From Peribolospora baueri (taxonomy: Eukaryota; Basidiomycota; Peribolosporomycetes; Peribolosporales; Peribolosporaceae): DNA of 64,000 bases. Positions 45,493 through 58,440 of this stretch are shown piece by piece. The notes below the pieces were generated by a model. The model was not told where the DNA came from. It ran no database searches and saw only the letters and a list, made by a program, of their open reading frames with translations. The stretch spans positions 1 through 64,000 of the forward strand of contig JAMDHS010000051.1 of assembly GCA_029717555.1 (NCBI GenBank), given 5' to 3'. The position numbers and the translations under genes are program-made. Within the stretch, counting starts at the first letter, position 1, and each line of letters begins with the position of its first letter.

Positions 45493-47251
45493 TCAGGCCG
45501 TCTCTGGCGCTTGGGGCGCGCTCGGGTTGAAGGTCACGGCTTGCAGGGGCGACGTATTGACGCTGAGTTGGCTGTACCGAGTCGTAACACAGAGGAGAAC
45601 AAGCACGAGCAAATTTCATCAGCATCCTCGCTATATAAGTGAAATCTAAGGTGAACGAGTTAGAGAGGTATGGTGGAATACTCACAAGACGTCAGGGCGG
45701 CTGTAGTGCCCGGTGGCGTCGTGGTCCATCTAAGTGCCGTGAGCGTTTTAGCAAGGGTTTGTTGAGATCGAGTGACAGCGAACGAAGATGGCAAACAAAC
45801 GCGTAAAACGTGAGCAGATGTCTAGCGGGGAGCACCGATCAATGAAAGAATAGGGCTTTGCTGTTACAGCTGCCACTCACACGTGCCTCCCACAGCTCAG
45901 CCATATCTATCTCAGCCATGATGATCGCCTCCTTGTCCCACACCGGCTCGGTCACGCACGTGCCAAGTGGGCCTGCAATGAATGAGCCCCCACGCGAGAC
46001 GATGTCTTCTGGAGACCATGCCTGACCGTCATCTTTGGTCTCGCCGGGCAAGAATGGCGGGTAATCCGAGGGAAAATCTTTTACCTGGAATAGATAAGTG
46101 GAAATGAGGAATGGGCAGGGTGAGCCGATTATGACGACGAGACCATGTCTTCAGAAGATAAGGAGAGAAATAGAAAGACGTACCTGCAAGAACTGGTTCA
46201 CAGAAACGACGAAGCATCGTCCCTCTTTCGCGATGTGCTGCATGGACGCAGTCCAAGCTGGAAGGTCGTCCGCATTAGGCGCGAGGTAGATGCTGGGCAA
46301 GGATAGATGGAGGGATGGCGGTAAAGCCACCACAATGTTAATACTATAGAAGACAAATGGCGAAGAGGACGGATGGAGTAATCTGAAGCGTACTTACTCA
46401 ATGTGCTGCTGGTAAAGCGCCATTCGCGCAGCAGGCATGTAGTTTTCCCAGCTGTTGGAAAGAAAGAGTGAAAGCACGCTCAGTATCATACTTATAGATA
46501 TATGGTAAGTACTGGAAAGAGGACGCAATGAAACCTTGACGTACCATATCAGCCCGCCAACCTTTCCGAGTTCAGTGTCCACCACCTTGAGACCGTCACC
46601 TCCACCGAAGCCCCAGACGAGTCTCTCGATAGCGGTAGGCATCAACTGTGCTCCGAAGGTAAGGAAAGCAGACGGGCGGGTAAGAGGCGACGTCCACTGG
46701 AGGAGTCGCCTTGGCCCCCCTCACTCACCTTTCTGTGCTTGCTCAACATCTTTCCATCGCGCCCCCATATCACCATTGTGCAGTACAGAGTCGAGCCCTC
46801 CTTTTCGATGATCCCCACGTGTAGAAGCACGTCGTTATCGCGTGCGATCTGGCCTAGCTGGTCGAACTCGGGCGAAGGGATCGCGACGGAGCTCGCGTGG
46901 TACTTTGCAAACCACTTCCTCCCGCGAGGGCGGCGCCAGCCTATGGTGGAGTCGAATGCATATTGCCAGGGGTATGCGGAGACGAAGGCCTCGCTGCCGG
47001 ATGGAAGATAATGGAGAAGGTTAAGGGGCGGAAACGAGAGAGAGGCAAAGGGAGAAGGAAGTGTCAGAAATGGGGAGCTCAAACGGAAGACGACCCCGAA
47101 GCACCTTCTGTGCTCACGGAAAGACGACCAAGTTCGCCCCTTGGCTTGCTGCCTCTGCCGTCAGTTTTGCGACCCTTTCGATCGTTGCTGGAAGATCGAA
47201 GGAGACGGGCGCCGCTTGAATGGCGGCGATCTTGAGCTTGCGCGAAGACAT
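45493..47251 (-). CDS. Nitrilase (carbon-nitrogen hydrolase, aliphatic/plant-NIT type)
   Basis: Hydrolyses a nitrile to the carboxylic acid and ammonia. Six or more exons from the ATG at 47251 ([20 protein letters not shown]). The catalytic triad is visible: Glu in [12 protein letters not shown] (joined across the first intron), Lys in MLSKHRKL and Cys in [40 protein letters not shown], with the block [16 protein letters not shown], and the later [14 protein letters not shown] are like plant and bacterial nitrilases rather than omega-amidase/NIT2. The C-terminus is short ([20 protein letters not shown]). The natural substrate cannot be read from sequence; beta-cyanoalanine- or cyano-amino-acid-type substrates are possible. 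It sits between MET2 and the acetate transporter. Confidence 0.9.
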
Positions 47252-47941
47252 GGTGAAGGAAGGTAGGTGACGTCGAAGAGGACGATAGAGGAGAGATGCT
47301 GCCCAGACGCGTAGTTATGGCTTATGGGCCGGCAACGATAAGCACTTTGTCCCACCACATATTTTCCGTCCCGACCACTGCGACGTTCGCGACGGGTGGT
47401 GATCGCGATCCGCAGGGCAAAGGCCGAGCTCAGGTCAAACACCGATAAGCGACGCCTCCGGGACGGGACAAGCGACTGTTGGTAAAGTGTCGAGTGCGTT
47501 TGCCATCCCATACCCTCGCAGCTTGCCTCTCCGAGGCTCTCACCCGAGATCCAATCCCATTACCCACCCAAATACGAGCTTGCGCTCAATGAACGCGGTG
47601 TCGTGGCGTCGCGCTCGCTCACCCTCAAGGCAACGCAAGAAATGAAAATTTCAACGTCGACGAAAGGGGTAACTCAAACTAAGCTAGACTGGACGAGACT
47701 ACAGAAGGGAAATATAGAAAGCTACAGAAAGACATTGTAGAATGAACTAAGTGTCAACTCTCACTAAAGAACGCAAACATGCTTCCACCCCGCTTTGGCC
47801 TTTTTCTAAAGCACCTCAAAAGTGGCCTTCGCCTTCCTCTTCATATCGATCGTCGCCTTCCGTCCTTCCCTTGCCGCCTTCACAGCTGGATGGCGGCATC
47901 GCCGTATCTCTGCACTCGTCCTTTCCGAAAACTCGGGAAGC
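47252..47941. other. Spacer/promoter of the nitrilase
   Basis: No gene, RNA or repeat is recognised. Confidence 0.4.
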
Positions 47942-49498
47942 TCAAGCGTTGGAGCGACGGCTCACAAGGAAGCCGGAGAAATCACCGACGGGAAGCGAGA
48001 AAGGGAAGCCAACCGAGGCAACGAGCTGGACAAGGGTGAGGTAGAGCGCGCCGATGGAGGCACCAAACAAAGCCCCGCCTGCCGTCTGTGATAGGGGAGG
48101 GAGAGGTAACGTAAGCTCGTCTACGGTCACCAAAAGGCACGATGAGGCGCAAGAAAGAGCGTGCAATTTGGATCGCGCTGCGCCACAGATAGAGCAGAAA
48201 TGTCCAGACTCACGTGAATCAGCGCGACCGCTTTGGCGGCGTCGTGCTGAGAGACCGTGAAGTAAGCACTGCCGAGAGACGCGAGGGCGACAGTGACCCA
48301 GAAGTTGATCCTGCAGGCGAAAAGGTGGGTGGGCCATAGTCGCGAGCAATCAAAAGACGGTTGAACAGGGGCCCATAAACAAGGACGATTCAACACGAAC
48401 ACAAATAGACGCACCACAAGAAAGCGAAATTGGTGCGGACGGAGACCAGCGTGAACACGAAGCATACCACAGCCCACGAGAGAAAGTACACGCCTGTCAT
48501 GAATCAGTGTGTTCAGATCAGCTAATAGCTCGCCACGGCGATGGAAGGAAATGGGTGGTGCAAGGGGGGCGACGGTATATACTGACCGACTCCGGAATTG
48601 TATGCGACAGTGGTGGCACCCTCTGCGCCGGCGATATTGTGCATGGGGTCAACGAGCAGGCCAATGGAGAGGAACAGACCACCTGTATTTGCGGATAAGA
48701 AACAAAAATTGCGGGTCAGCTGGCGGCCGACATTCAAGAGGGTGAAATGAAAACGAACCAAAGGTGAAGAATACGACGAAGGGGAAAGCTGTAGGAGACA
48801 GTGATGAACCCGCAAGCAAGTAAAGGTGAGCAAAGTTTGAAATGGCAAAATGGATATGCAGGAACCTACTATTTCCAAGGATCCATTCAAGAATGCCGCT
48901 GACGAAAAGCGAAGGACCGCTGAGGAGGTAGAGCATCCCACTAGGAGTAAGGGTATGGGGGACGGGGGATGAAGAACAACAGAAGAGCAATGAGCGCGCG
49001 AAAAGTCGGCCTCAAGGCTGGGCATAGAATATGTGACTTACGACAGGACAGGAAGACTTTCGTTGCTCGCTCCCTGGAAGCCGCAAAGCTGGCCACCAAG
49101 AGACATCAAAGTCTGCAAAGGTAATCACATCGATGTGTCAGACAGTCGACTTTTGCATTAAAATAACGAATGCGATAGGTTGGCCTCGAAGGGACCCAAT
49201 ACTTGAGTCCAAGGCAAAAACGGGAAACGTACGATGGTAAGCACAGAAACGGCCACCGGCGTCGGATTGCCAAAACGTTGCTTCAGGTCGCCAAGTGGGG
49301 CTGGGCCAGAGTGGAGGTAAAGCTTGTCAACCTGAGACGGCGAAATGTAGATGGGTGTCTGAAGGCAGATGCGAGATGAAGAGATAAGCAAACAGTAAAG
49401 ATGGCCAGGAGAGGCAATAGAATTTTGCTAACCGCGTGCACATTGTGGTTAGGACCCTTTTCGACGTCGGAAGGGCCGTTTTGCGCGGCAGAAGACAT
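47942..49498 (-). CDS. Acetate transporter, GPR1/FUN34/SatP (AceTr) family
   Basis: Plasma-membrane acetate/monocarboxylate-proton transporter or channel (yeast Ato1/Ady2 family). About nine short exons from the ATG at 49498 (MSSAAQNGPSDVEKGPNHNV). The family signature NPAPLG appears here as SGPAPLGDLKQRFGNPTPVA. Six membrane spans follow: the one after NPTPVAV, GMLYLLSGPSLFVSGILEWI, FPFVVFFTFG with GGLFLSIGL, VYFLSWAVVCFVFTLVSVRT, INFWVTVALASLGSAYF and the last span GALFGASIGALYLTLVQLVA. The substitution of N by G in the NPAPLG motif is a variation in a residue important for uptake in Ady2. Placed between nitrilase and MET17, it could move the acetate released by MET17. Confidence 0.88.
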
Positions 49499-50500
49499 GT
49501 TACGTTGGTTTTGCGAGTGGAAGAGCCCTGTCTGAGCACGGGCGGTCAAGCGCGAGTACGATGGTCAAGTGGTCCTTAATGGAGATGACGAACACGGGGC
49601 GAAGGGCCTAGCAGGCACGTTATATGCGTATCTGAGCCCTCGGTACGAGGGCTTTTTCCTCCCGGACGGGGGCCCCTCCCCTTGCTTGCGCATCCTATGG
49701 AGCCACAAGGCACACCAGCTGGAAAGCCGCTAAGAGCGCTGTCTGGGACTCTGGGAGGTTGATCGTGAGCGCGAGGTTGAGTCTGAGCGTGACTGCGAGC
49801 AGTGACAGATCTGTGGACACTGAGGCGCCAGGATGGCTTGCTGGCTGCGAGCCACTAGCGGTAGCTCTGGAAGAGATAAAGGAGCACGTCTATCAGTGGA
49901 GCATATCGCTCCAGTCCACAATCGCTCTGCAGCCCGTATCACTCTGCGTCTGCGTTTGCGACAAAGGCCGAGAATGGTGGAGTTGGTGGAAGAAGACGAG
50001 GTCGGACGACGGCCGCTTCCCGTCCCCGACCGGGCTTTGTTTGACTCGGATCGGACGCGTCCAAGGCCGAACGCCGAACGCCGGCGACATCGCGCACGGA
50101 CCGGACGGCTCCGACTCTTCGCATTCCATCTCCAACGACGGACGATGTTTGTGGTTCATTAAAGCCGCCCCCGCAGACTTGGAAGTGCTCACATCTTACT
50201 CCTGATAAGGCATCGCCGACTATCTTCGCGGCTTCCCCCGAGAGCAAAGGCCGACCCGGCCCGGAGCAACGTCCGGGGGCGAACTTCGACGTGGACGTTC
50301 CCAGGATGGCGGCCGAGACGCTGTCGAGGTGACGAGCACAGATAGGAGGGGTGGACAGACAGAGAGATAGATGGAAGGTGGCTGGACTGACCAGGGTATA
50401 ACTGCAGCTCTTTCTTGCCCACCTTTTCCTCCCTCATCTCCACCCGCTCTCTTCTCTCGACAGTCCCCGTGAACGCAAACACTACCCTACCACACCCATC
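49499..50500. promoter_or_regulatory. Divergent spacer transporter/MET17
   Basis: About 1.0 kb between the start codons of the acetate transporter (-) and MET17 (+). A 148-codon frame at 49759-50205 has no ATG start and matches nothing. No other gene is seen. It probably contains both promoters. Confidence 0.45.
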
Positions 50501-52598
<2,098 letters not shown>

Positions 52599-52771
52599 TG
52601 GTCCGACGAGACGAGACCAGACGAGACCGTACCGTACGGTGACGCATAACCCAGATTACCCCGTGTTCCGATTCTTTTCCTGCTTGAGACTTGATCGCTC
52701 TCCATTTGTACTTCTGTCTGTCCAAAGTGTACGCGTTCTTTTCTTCTGTTTGGCTCTTCGCCTCTTGTTTC

Positions 52772-52858
52772 TTCCTGAATTCAATCGGAGAACGGTTTCC
52801 AATGAACGCGGGCCTGCTATTCGAGGGCGTTTCCTGAATTCAATCGGAGAACGGTTTC
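52772..52858. repeat. Direct repeat of 28 bp, two copies
   Basis: An identical 28-base word (starting TTCCTGAATTCAATCGGAGA) occurs at 52772-52799 and again at 52831-52858, separated by a segment that itself recurs at 53058-53085. This is a local duplication in the MET17 3' flank. Confidence 0.85.
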
Positions 52859-53085
52859 TGTAACGGTTAGGAGGTTGCAGGGCAAGGTATGGGCGAGTTA
52901 ACGTGTGACGAGCGGAGTGACCGTGTCGAGAAGGAGGTGCCGATGCCGAAGGCTCATGCCGAAGGCTCAGATTTGAGGAGTGCTCTTGACTTCTTGACCT
53001 TCTCTGCCGCTGGACGTCCGTATTGGCTTCGTCCGGTGCTTGTCGCTCTATAACATCATGAACGCGGGCGTGCTATTCGAGGGCG
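52802..53085. repeat. Dispersed repeat pair, 28 bp
   Basis: ATGAACGCGGGC, one varying base, then TGCTATTCGAGGGCG occurs at 52802-52829 and 53058-53085, differing at one position. Both copies lie in the MET17-to-Myb spacer and belong to the same duplication event as the MET17 tail copy. Confidence 0.8.
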
Positions 53086-53088
53086 ATT

Positions 53089-53190
53089 CCCAAAAAGACT
53101 TTGAGTCGACTCGACTCGACCAGACCAAACCAAACCAGACCGTACCATATGGTGATGCAAACCAGATAACTGCGTGTTCCGATCCTTTTC
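53089..53190 (+). repeat. Partial duplicate of the MET17 3' end
   Basis: CCCAAAAAGACTTTGAGTC at 53089-53107 repeats the last intron/exon boundary of MET17 (52528-52546). It is followed by a diverged copy of the sequence just after the MET17 stop (about 52607-52682: GACCGTACC, GGTGA, CCAGAT, GTGTTCCGAT, CTTTTC). The about 50 coding bases between them in MET17 are missing from the copy, so this is a 3'-end duplicate with an internal deletion, not a gene. Confidence 0.75.
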
Positions 53191-54355
53191 ACGGAGGGGA
53201 AGAAGCAAGGCGACAGCGGGGGAAGGAGAAAGAGAAGCTTACTGTACTGCGTGCAGGGACGATGACGCCATTCACGTCGTCGTTGTTCTAGAACTCTTCC
53301 TGCCTGGCTCGCTCGCTCGCTCGCTCACCTGCCCCTCGCACGGCCTCTTACCGCCGGAATGGGAAAATGGGAATGGGAATGGGAAGGAGAGGCTACGGGA
53401 GTTATCCGAGGTGGCAAGGTGCGCTTTGAGTTGGCTTTGGCTTTGGCTTTGGGTTGGCGGTTGGCTATCTATGCGGTCGATCGGGCGGATGTATCGGTGG
53501 GGGTTAGGACATGTGGTCATCGTCGTGGTTGGTCGCCGTGGTGGTTATCGTGGTGGTCGCGTCGACATGGCCATCGACCACCGCCCGCCGCCCATCGCCG
53601 ATTTTCTACGGACTTTACTCGCCACGATTGCGCCCGGCATAGAAGCCTCGCTCGACACATTGTTGCCTGCCTGGATCTATTCCGAGCCGGGCCACGTCTC
53701 GCCTTTCCACGCGGGTGCACGTGCTCGTCCATGTGCAGTATCTGGTTAGCGGCATCTCCACGTCCCCGACAATGACCGACTACCGACTAGCCTCATGCAC
53801 CACATCTCCTTCTCCATATGGCCCCGTCCTCGCGCGCCGAATGCGCCATGAGGTGGGCGGCCATGCGCGGCGGGGTTGTCATGATGGAAGCCATGCGGCG
53901 TGTCCTCGTCGTACACACCTCACACAGCCGGCCCACGTCCTGCCACTCACCCTCCTCTCCGTCCTCGTCCGGCCGGCTAAGCAGATCAGGCCCACTCCTC
54001 CTTATTATCCAGCGCTGGGCGTCCTCGTGTTCGACATGCCATTGCCATTGCCCATTTGCCGTATGCCATGCCATAGATAGCCCTTTTCACCGTCCCCGCT
54101 CCTCCACGGAGGGAGTCAGATCAGATGGCCGGCTGGTGAGCGAGCGACAGAATGAATGAACGAATGGACGAGCGAGCGCGACCGACGGCAAATAAAGAAG
54201 GACATATATAGACAGCACACGCCTCGACTCGACTTGACTACTCTTCCACAGCAATCTTTCTTTTTCCTCTTTTTCGTCTTTCTTCTTCTGCTCCTTCTTC
54301 TACTACTACTTCTCTCTCTACCCTCCTTCTCCAGCCACGCAATTCTCCTACCGAT
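53191..54355. other. Repeat-rich spacer before the Myb gene
   Basis: No gene is recognised; the long frame 53174-53749 lacks an ATG and runs through low-complexity DNA. Short tandem repeats include (GCTC)n near 53306-53325, (GGAATG)n near 53356-53385, (TTGGCT)n near 53424-53450 and GTGGT-rich repeats near 53520-53570. A TATATA motif at 54203-54210 and a pyrimidine-rich tract precede the Myb start. Confidence 0.5.
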
Positions 54356-56292
54356 ATGCCCGTCCCTCGCAGGCCGTGGACCGAGGCCGAGGATGAATTG
54401 CTATGGCAGGCGCTTCAGTCGGGTGAGTGGGAGAGAGCGATGGAGAGATACAGCAAGCGAGAGCGACAGCGAGCGACTTTCTCTCTCTCTCGCGCGAAAG
54501 AGACAGCGAGCGACAGCGAGCGATAGAGAGAAACATGCTCAACGCCATCCCCTTCCCTCCCAGTAAAAGGCCCCCGCTCAACCATCCCTTGGCACATCGT
54601 CGCAAAGGCAGTCCCAGGCAGGACCAACAAGGACTGTCGAAAGCGATGGCACGGCAAGGTTGCTTGCCAAGGTCGTAAGGGTGTATGGGCTGTTGAGGAA
54701 AATCGAAAGCTTATTGAGGCTGTTGGTATTTGGGGTACTCGGTGTGTATTTTTTTTTTTCTTTTCTTGTTCCTTTCTCTTTTTCTTCTGTCTTCCTTGCC
54801 TCTCTCATTCTTTCTCTCTCCTTTTCTTCTGTCTTCCTTGCCTCTCTCACTCTTTCTCTTTCCTTCTCTCCTGTCTCTTTCTTTCCTTGCCTTTCTCACT
54901 CTCTCTCCTTCTTCAGCTGGTCCCTCGTCGCACAGCATGTCGGCACGCGCACTGGAGATCGTGAGCAGCCTTGGCTCCCTATCGCTTTGCATCATCGAAC
55001 AAGCTAGCTTGCTTACACGCCCACCTCGCCGCATACAGAATGCGCCAAACGTTGGACCGACTCGCTCAATCCGGAGATTAAGCGCTGCCCCTGGACCGAG
55101 GAAGAGGTGCGTAAGATAGTCCAACCTTTCTTTCCTTTCGCCCTCACCCCGACTCTTCACCGCTCACATTTCTCCCTCCTCCTACACCCAGGACTCTCGT
55201 CTCCTCGACGCCGTCGACCAAATGGGCTTCGCCTGGTCCCAGATCGTCGCCGATTTCCCCGGACGTACCGGCCTCGCCGCCAAGAACCGGTACGATCACC
55301 TCCGCCGAGCGCTCAAGGCAGGAAGGAAAAGGAGGGCGTCAACAAGGATCGTCGAGACGGGGACCGGTTCCGCCGCTCGGCAAGTCTCCCAACCTCCTCC
55401 TACCTCGGCCCCGTCCCCGGTCACGACGTCTGCTTCCGTCCCAACACCACACGCCGGTCCCAAAGCCACCTTTTCCGCCTACGCCCAGTCCCACCCGATG
55501 GTCGACGCCGTCTTCGACTTTGACCCCCTCGCCACCGACGCCACACTCTTTTCCAACTTCCTCGACCCTTGCCCCTCTTCCCCTTCCCTCGACCCCGCCC
55601 ATCTTCTCTACCCACCCTTCTTGCTCGACTCGCCCCACAGCACGCTCTCTCTCGACTCGTTCGCCTCGACCTCTTCCTCCTTCTCCCTCCCGGCTGGGAC
55701 CAGGACAGGTTTGGAGAGCGTGTCAGCCGCCACCGCCGCTGCTTCCTCCCCCTTTTCCTTCAACCTTGGCGCCCTCTCCCCCATGGAGACGATCGCCGGC
55801 TTCGACACGCCCTTCATGACCGACTCGTCCTCCCTCTTTGGCTCCTCCACCCCATCGACGACAAGCCCCAGTCTCGGTTTTTCACCCCTCATGGGTGCCC
55901 ACGAAGTCCTACCTGCCGACTTTGGAGCTTTTCGTTCGCCGTCGTTGTCGGCGGCGACGCCTCAGCTGTCCGCCGCCGTGACGAACCGCGAGTCGGTTGC
56001 CGCCGTCGACGGCACACCCTTTCCGGCGCCATTGACGAGAGCCCAAAGTCCCGAGTGTGCCATGGTCGTCCAGAGCGCCTTCCGGACGCCCGCGCCCGCT
56101 CCGGCGGAGGAGAGTCGGCCAAAGGGGGCGATCATCGTCATCCCGTGCAGCCAGGAAGACATGTCTTTCCTCCTCGGCTCTGTGCTTTCCAGGTTCGGCG
56201 GAACCGCAACGCTGATCGAGAACAAGGGCGACCCGGTGTCTACACAGCTTTCCCAGGACGGCAGGTATGTCGTCACGGTGGACGCTACCTAA
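54356..56292 (+). CDS. Three-repeat Myb-type (R1R2R3-like) transcription factor
   Basis: Nuclear DNA-binding factor. The ATG at 54356 starts MPVPRRPWTEAEDELLWQAL, the first Myb repeat; exon 2 continues IPWHIVAKAVPGRTNKDCRK with RWHGKV. The second repeat reads GVWAVEENRKLIEAVGIWGT, R, WSLVAQHVGTRTGDQCAKRW. The third is CPWTEEEDSRLLDAVDQMGF with AWSQIVADFPGRTGLAAKNR and YDHLRRALK. Spaced Trp residues, and RT before the last helix of each repeat, are typical. The remaining about 320 residues are Ser/Pro/Thr-rich, probably an activation domain, ending with a short ordered-looking block (GAIIVIPCSQEDMSFLLGSV). Four introns; the second contains a 160-base pyrimidine tandem repeat. Related in layout to c-Myb/Bas1; targets are unknown. 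Confidence 0.88.
54745..54914 (+). repeat. Pyrimidine-rich tandem repeat inside a Myb intron
   Basis: Almost purely C/T. A unit of about 42-45 bases containing TTCTGTCTTCCTTGCCTCTC occurs about three times (from about 54786, 54828 and 54870) with small changes, ending at the CTTCAG acceptor. It makes a very long polypyrimidine tract on the sense strand. Confidence 0.8.
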
Positions 56293-57400
56293 ATTTCTTT
56301 TATTTTCGTCCGTCTGCCCCGTGTTTCTCTTTCTTTCACTTATAGACGGGTTAGAAGTTATCATATGTACCCCCCTTCCCCTCCTGTACGCTAATTCCGG
56401 TCCATTTCCGTGCCTGGCGGCCGGACCGCTATACCCTCACTCCCTGTACTCCCACTGTTTTTTTTTACCACTAGACGGACTCCCATGTCCCCTAACCTGA
56501 CCTGACCTGACGTTTGACGAGTATAAAATCACGCCATGATGCCCCTTTTTTTGTACGTTACGTCGATGCCGTTCCGTTCCAGCCGAGCGACGAACCCATT
56601 ATGAAACCCTACTTTGCGTCGGTCGGCCCGACTCTCGACTCTGGAGCGTTCCGAAGCAGTCGTTCGTTCGTCCCATTTGTGGGCGTCGTGGGACGGCGTA
56701 CGGTAGGTGACGAACTGAGCACGCCACGCCGCCGGGTAAAAACAAAAAGACCAATAAAGCGGTGGCGCAAGACCCGAGTCCTTTTCGCGACGCCGACGCC
56801 GACGCCGATGCCGACCTTATGTTTTGAAATCGCGATCTCTCCGTCCCGTCCTCCTCCTCCTTCTTCTTCTTCTTCACTCCGGCATGCTCAGCCCCCGACG
56901 GCCCACTCACTCCGGACGGCGCACGCCAGTGGAGATGCCGGACCTTTTCTTTCTTTCCCACATCGCACGCACACACACACGCACGCACGCAGAGCAACGA
57001 GCGGAGGCCACGGCACGTCGTCCCCTCTCATCCCACCCCGCGTGCGTCCGGTTTCCCGTTTCTCGTCTCGTCCGCCCCGCTTCGAGCGCCAGTCCAAAGG
57101 CAACGAACGGACATGCTCGACGCCGATCGCGACCGACGTGGCGTGGAAAAGGGTGCCTATGGTATTTGAAATCAGATCCATGGAATCGAACAAAAGTGTC
57201 GGTTGGTCGATGTGGACGAGGTGAAAGAAAGGCACCAAAGCCAAGAAAAAAAACGGCCGACGAGCACCGCACCGTCAGCCGAACGGGCTGCCGGACTTCC
57301 AAGGCAAGACCGCCGGTCTCATCAGCATAATCCTCTATCGACCGCGTCTTAAACACGCTCTGTCCCGCGTTGAGCAATTCGTTCTGTCCGTCCGAATGGT
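56293..57400. other. Spacer with microsatellites
   Basis: Downstream of the Myb gene. Includes (GACGCC)n near 56790-56812, TTC-type repeats near 56855-56875 and (CA/CG)n near 56968-56990. The frames here have no ATG or recognisable domain. Part of 57260-57500 may be decayed element sequence. Confidence 0.4.
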
Positions 57401-57499
57401 TCGAGCGTGCTGTCGGCGGCCAAGAGTGCTAACAGCGGTCCTAACACGTGTCGCCCTAGCGTCCCCTTCACCCGCATACCGAGATCAGGTCAGGTTCTC

Positions 57500-57960
57500 C
57501 AGACTAGACGCGGACGTCCGACGGAAAGCGACCAGGGTCTCGGTGGGAGAGGAGGACGGCCTGGGCGCCGTAACGACCAACGTCCGAGTTGGCCATCAAG
57601 GCGAGCGTGAGCGGCAAAGGACAGGCCGCTGTGACTGGCGTGGGCTCACCGAACGGTTTGATGAAGCACATCTCCATGAGCAGGCCGATATAGACGCTAA
57701 CCACCTTCGGCCGAGCTTTTCTGCGTCCCGCCTGTGCCGGGCCTTGCTATCAAAGAGGACATGGTGCTGCTTGGCGCGCACATCGTCCGTTCCCCACTCG
57801 CTCATTCAAAGTCGGCGATAAGGGTCTGGCTTCTTCGACGTCATATCCGGCGACCCAGTGACAAGTTGGACGACAAGCGACTCGCGCCCTTCACCATCAT
57901 CAAGAAGATTGGCACTTCGGCATACTGCCAGGCTTGCTGGGAAACGCAATCCATCTAGGC
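57500..57960 (+). mobile_element. Fossil of a Ty3/gypsy-type retroelement (pol C-terminal part)
   Basis: The stretch around 57800-57950 matches the end of gypsy integrase, the region after the core domain (FKVGDK... RPSDKLDDKRLAPFTI, IKKIGTSAY). Only this part is clear; the 5' boundary is uncertain. The element is truncated and broken in several places, with no LTRs recognised, so it is old and inactive. Confidence 0.65.
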
Positions 57961-58280
57961 CAGCAAAAGGGAATTTTGGTCAGTCTGGTTACTGACCAAT
58001 CCCAGAAGCTATATGTACCGGCAGGATTCATGACACATACAAGCCTTGACAAGAGGGTTTCATAACAAGACGAAGCCGAAGCATATTGAAGTAGCATACC
58101 ACTTTATTCGCAAGCGCGTTAAAGACGGCATATGGCATAATCTAGATTTAATATGTTCCGGACGACGGAGCAGCTAGCGGACATATTCACCAAGGCTCTC
58201 TCTTCCACGCGCTGCTTTCGAGGAAATGGTACGGAAGTTGGGATTGACTGCGTAACACCACGACTGGGTCGAGTGGGAGT
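57961..58280 (+). mobile_element. Fossil of a Ty1/copia-type retroelement (end of RNase H)
   Basis: The stretch about 58060-58240 matches the end of copia polyprotein: KPKHIEVAYHFIRKRVKDG, and the later region corresponding to the conserved ADIFTKAL. It is a short terminal piece, broken in more than one place, lying directly against the gypsy fragment, so one may have inserted beside or into the other. Confidence 0.7.
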
Positions 58281-58440
58281 GTTGCGCTTGGAACGACCCG
58301 CGTCGACCATCGATCATGTTGGACAATAGCCCCTTTTTTTACTCGTCTCCCCTATAAACCCCAGCGCCTCTGTCGCTGTTGAAGTAATGACAAAGTAGTG
58401 ACAACCCACCAGACAGCAGCTTAATAAGGTTAATAAGCGT
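58280..58440 (+). repeat. Probable remnant of a copia 3' LTR
   Basis: A purine-rich GAGTGGGAG ends right before TGTTG at 58280, the usual polypurine-tract/LTR junction of copia elements, and a TATAAA box lies near 58351. The 3' limit and a matching 5' LTR were not found, so the bounds are approximate. Confidence 0.45.

Noticed and set aside
49759-50205. 148-codon open frame upstream of MET17
   Set aside because: It begins at TTG rather than ATG, has Trp/Cys-rich composition unlike its neighbours and fits better as promoter DNA.
53174-53749. 191-codon open frame after MET17
   Set aside because: It starts at GTG and runs through simple repeats and the partial MET17 duplicate; openness is explained by low complexity.
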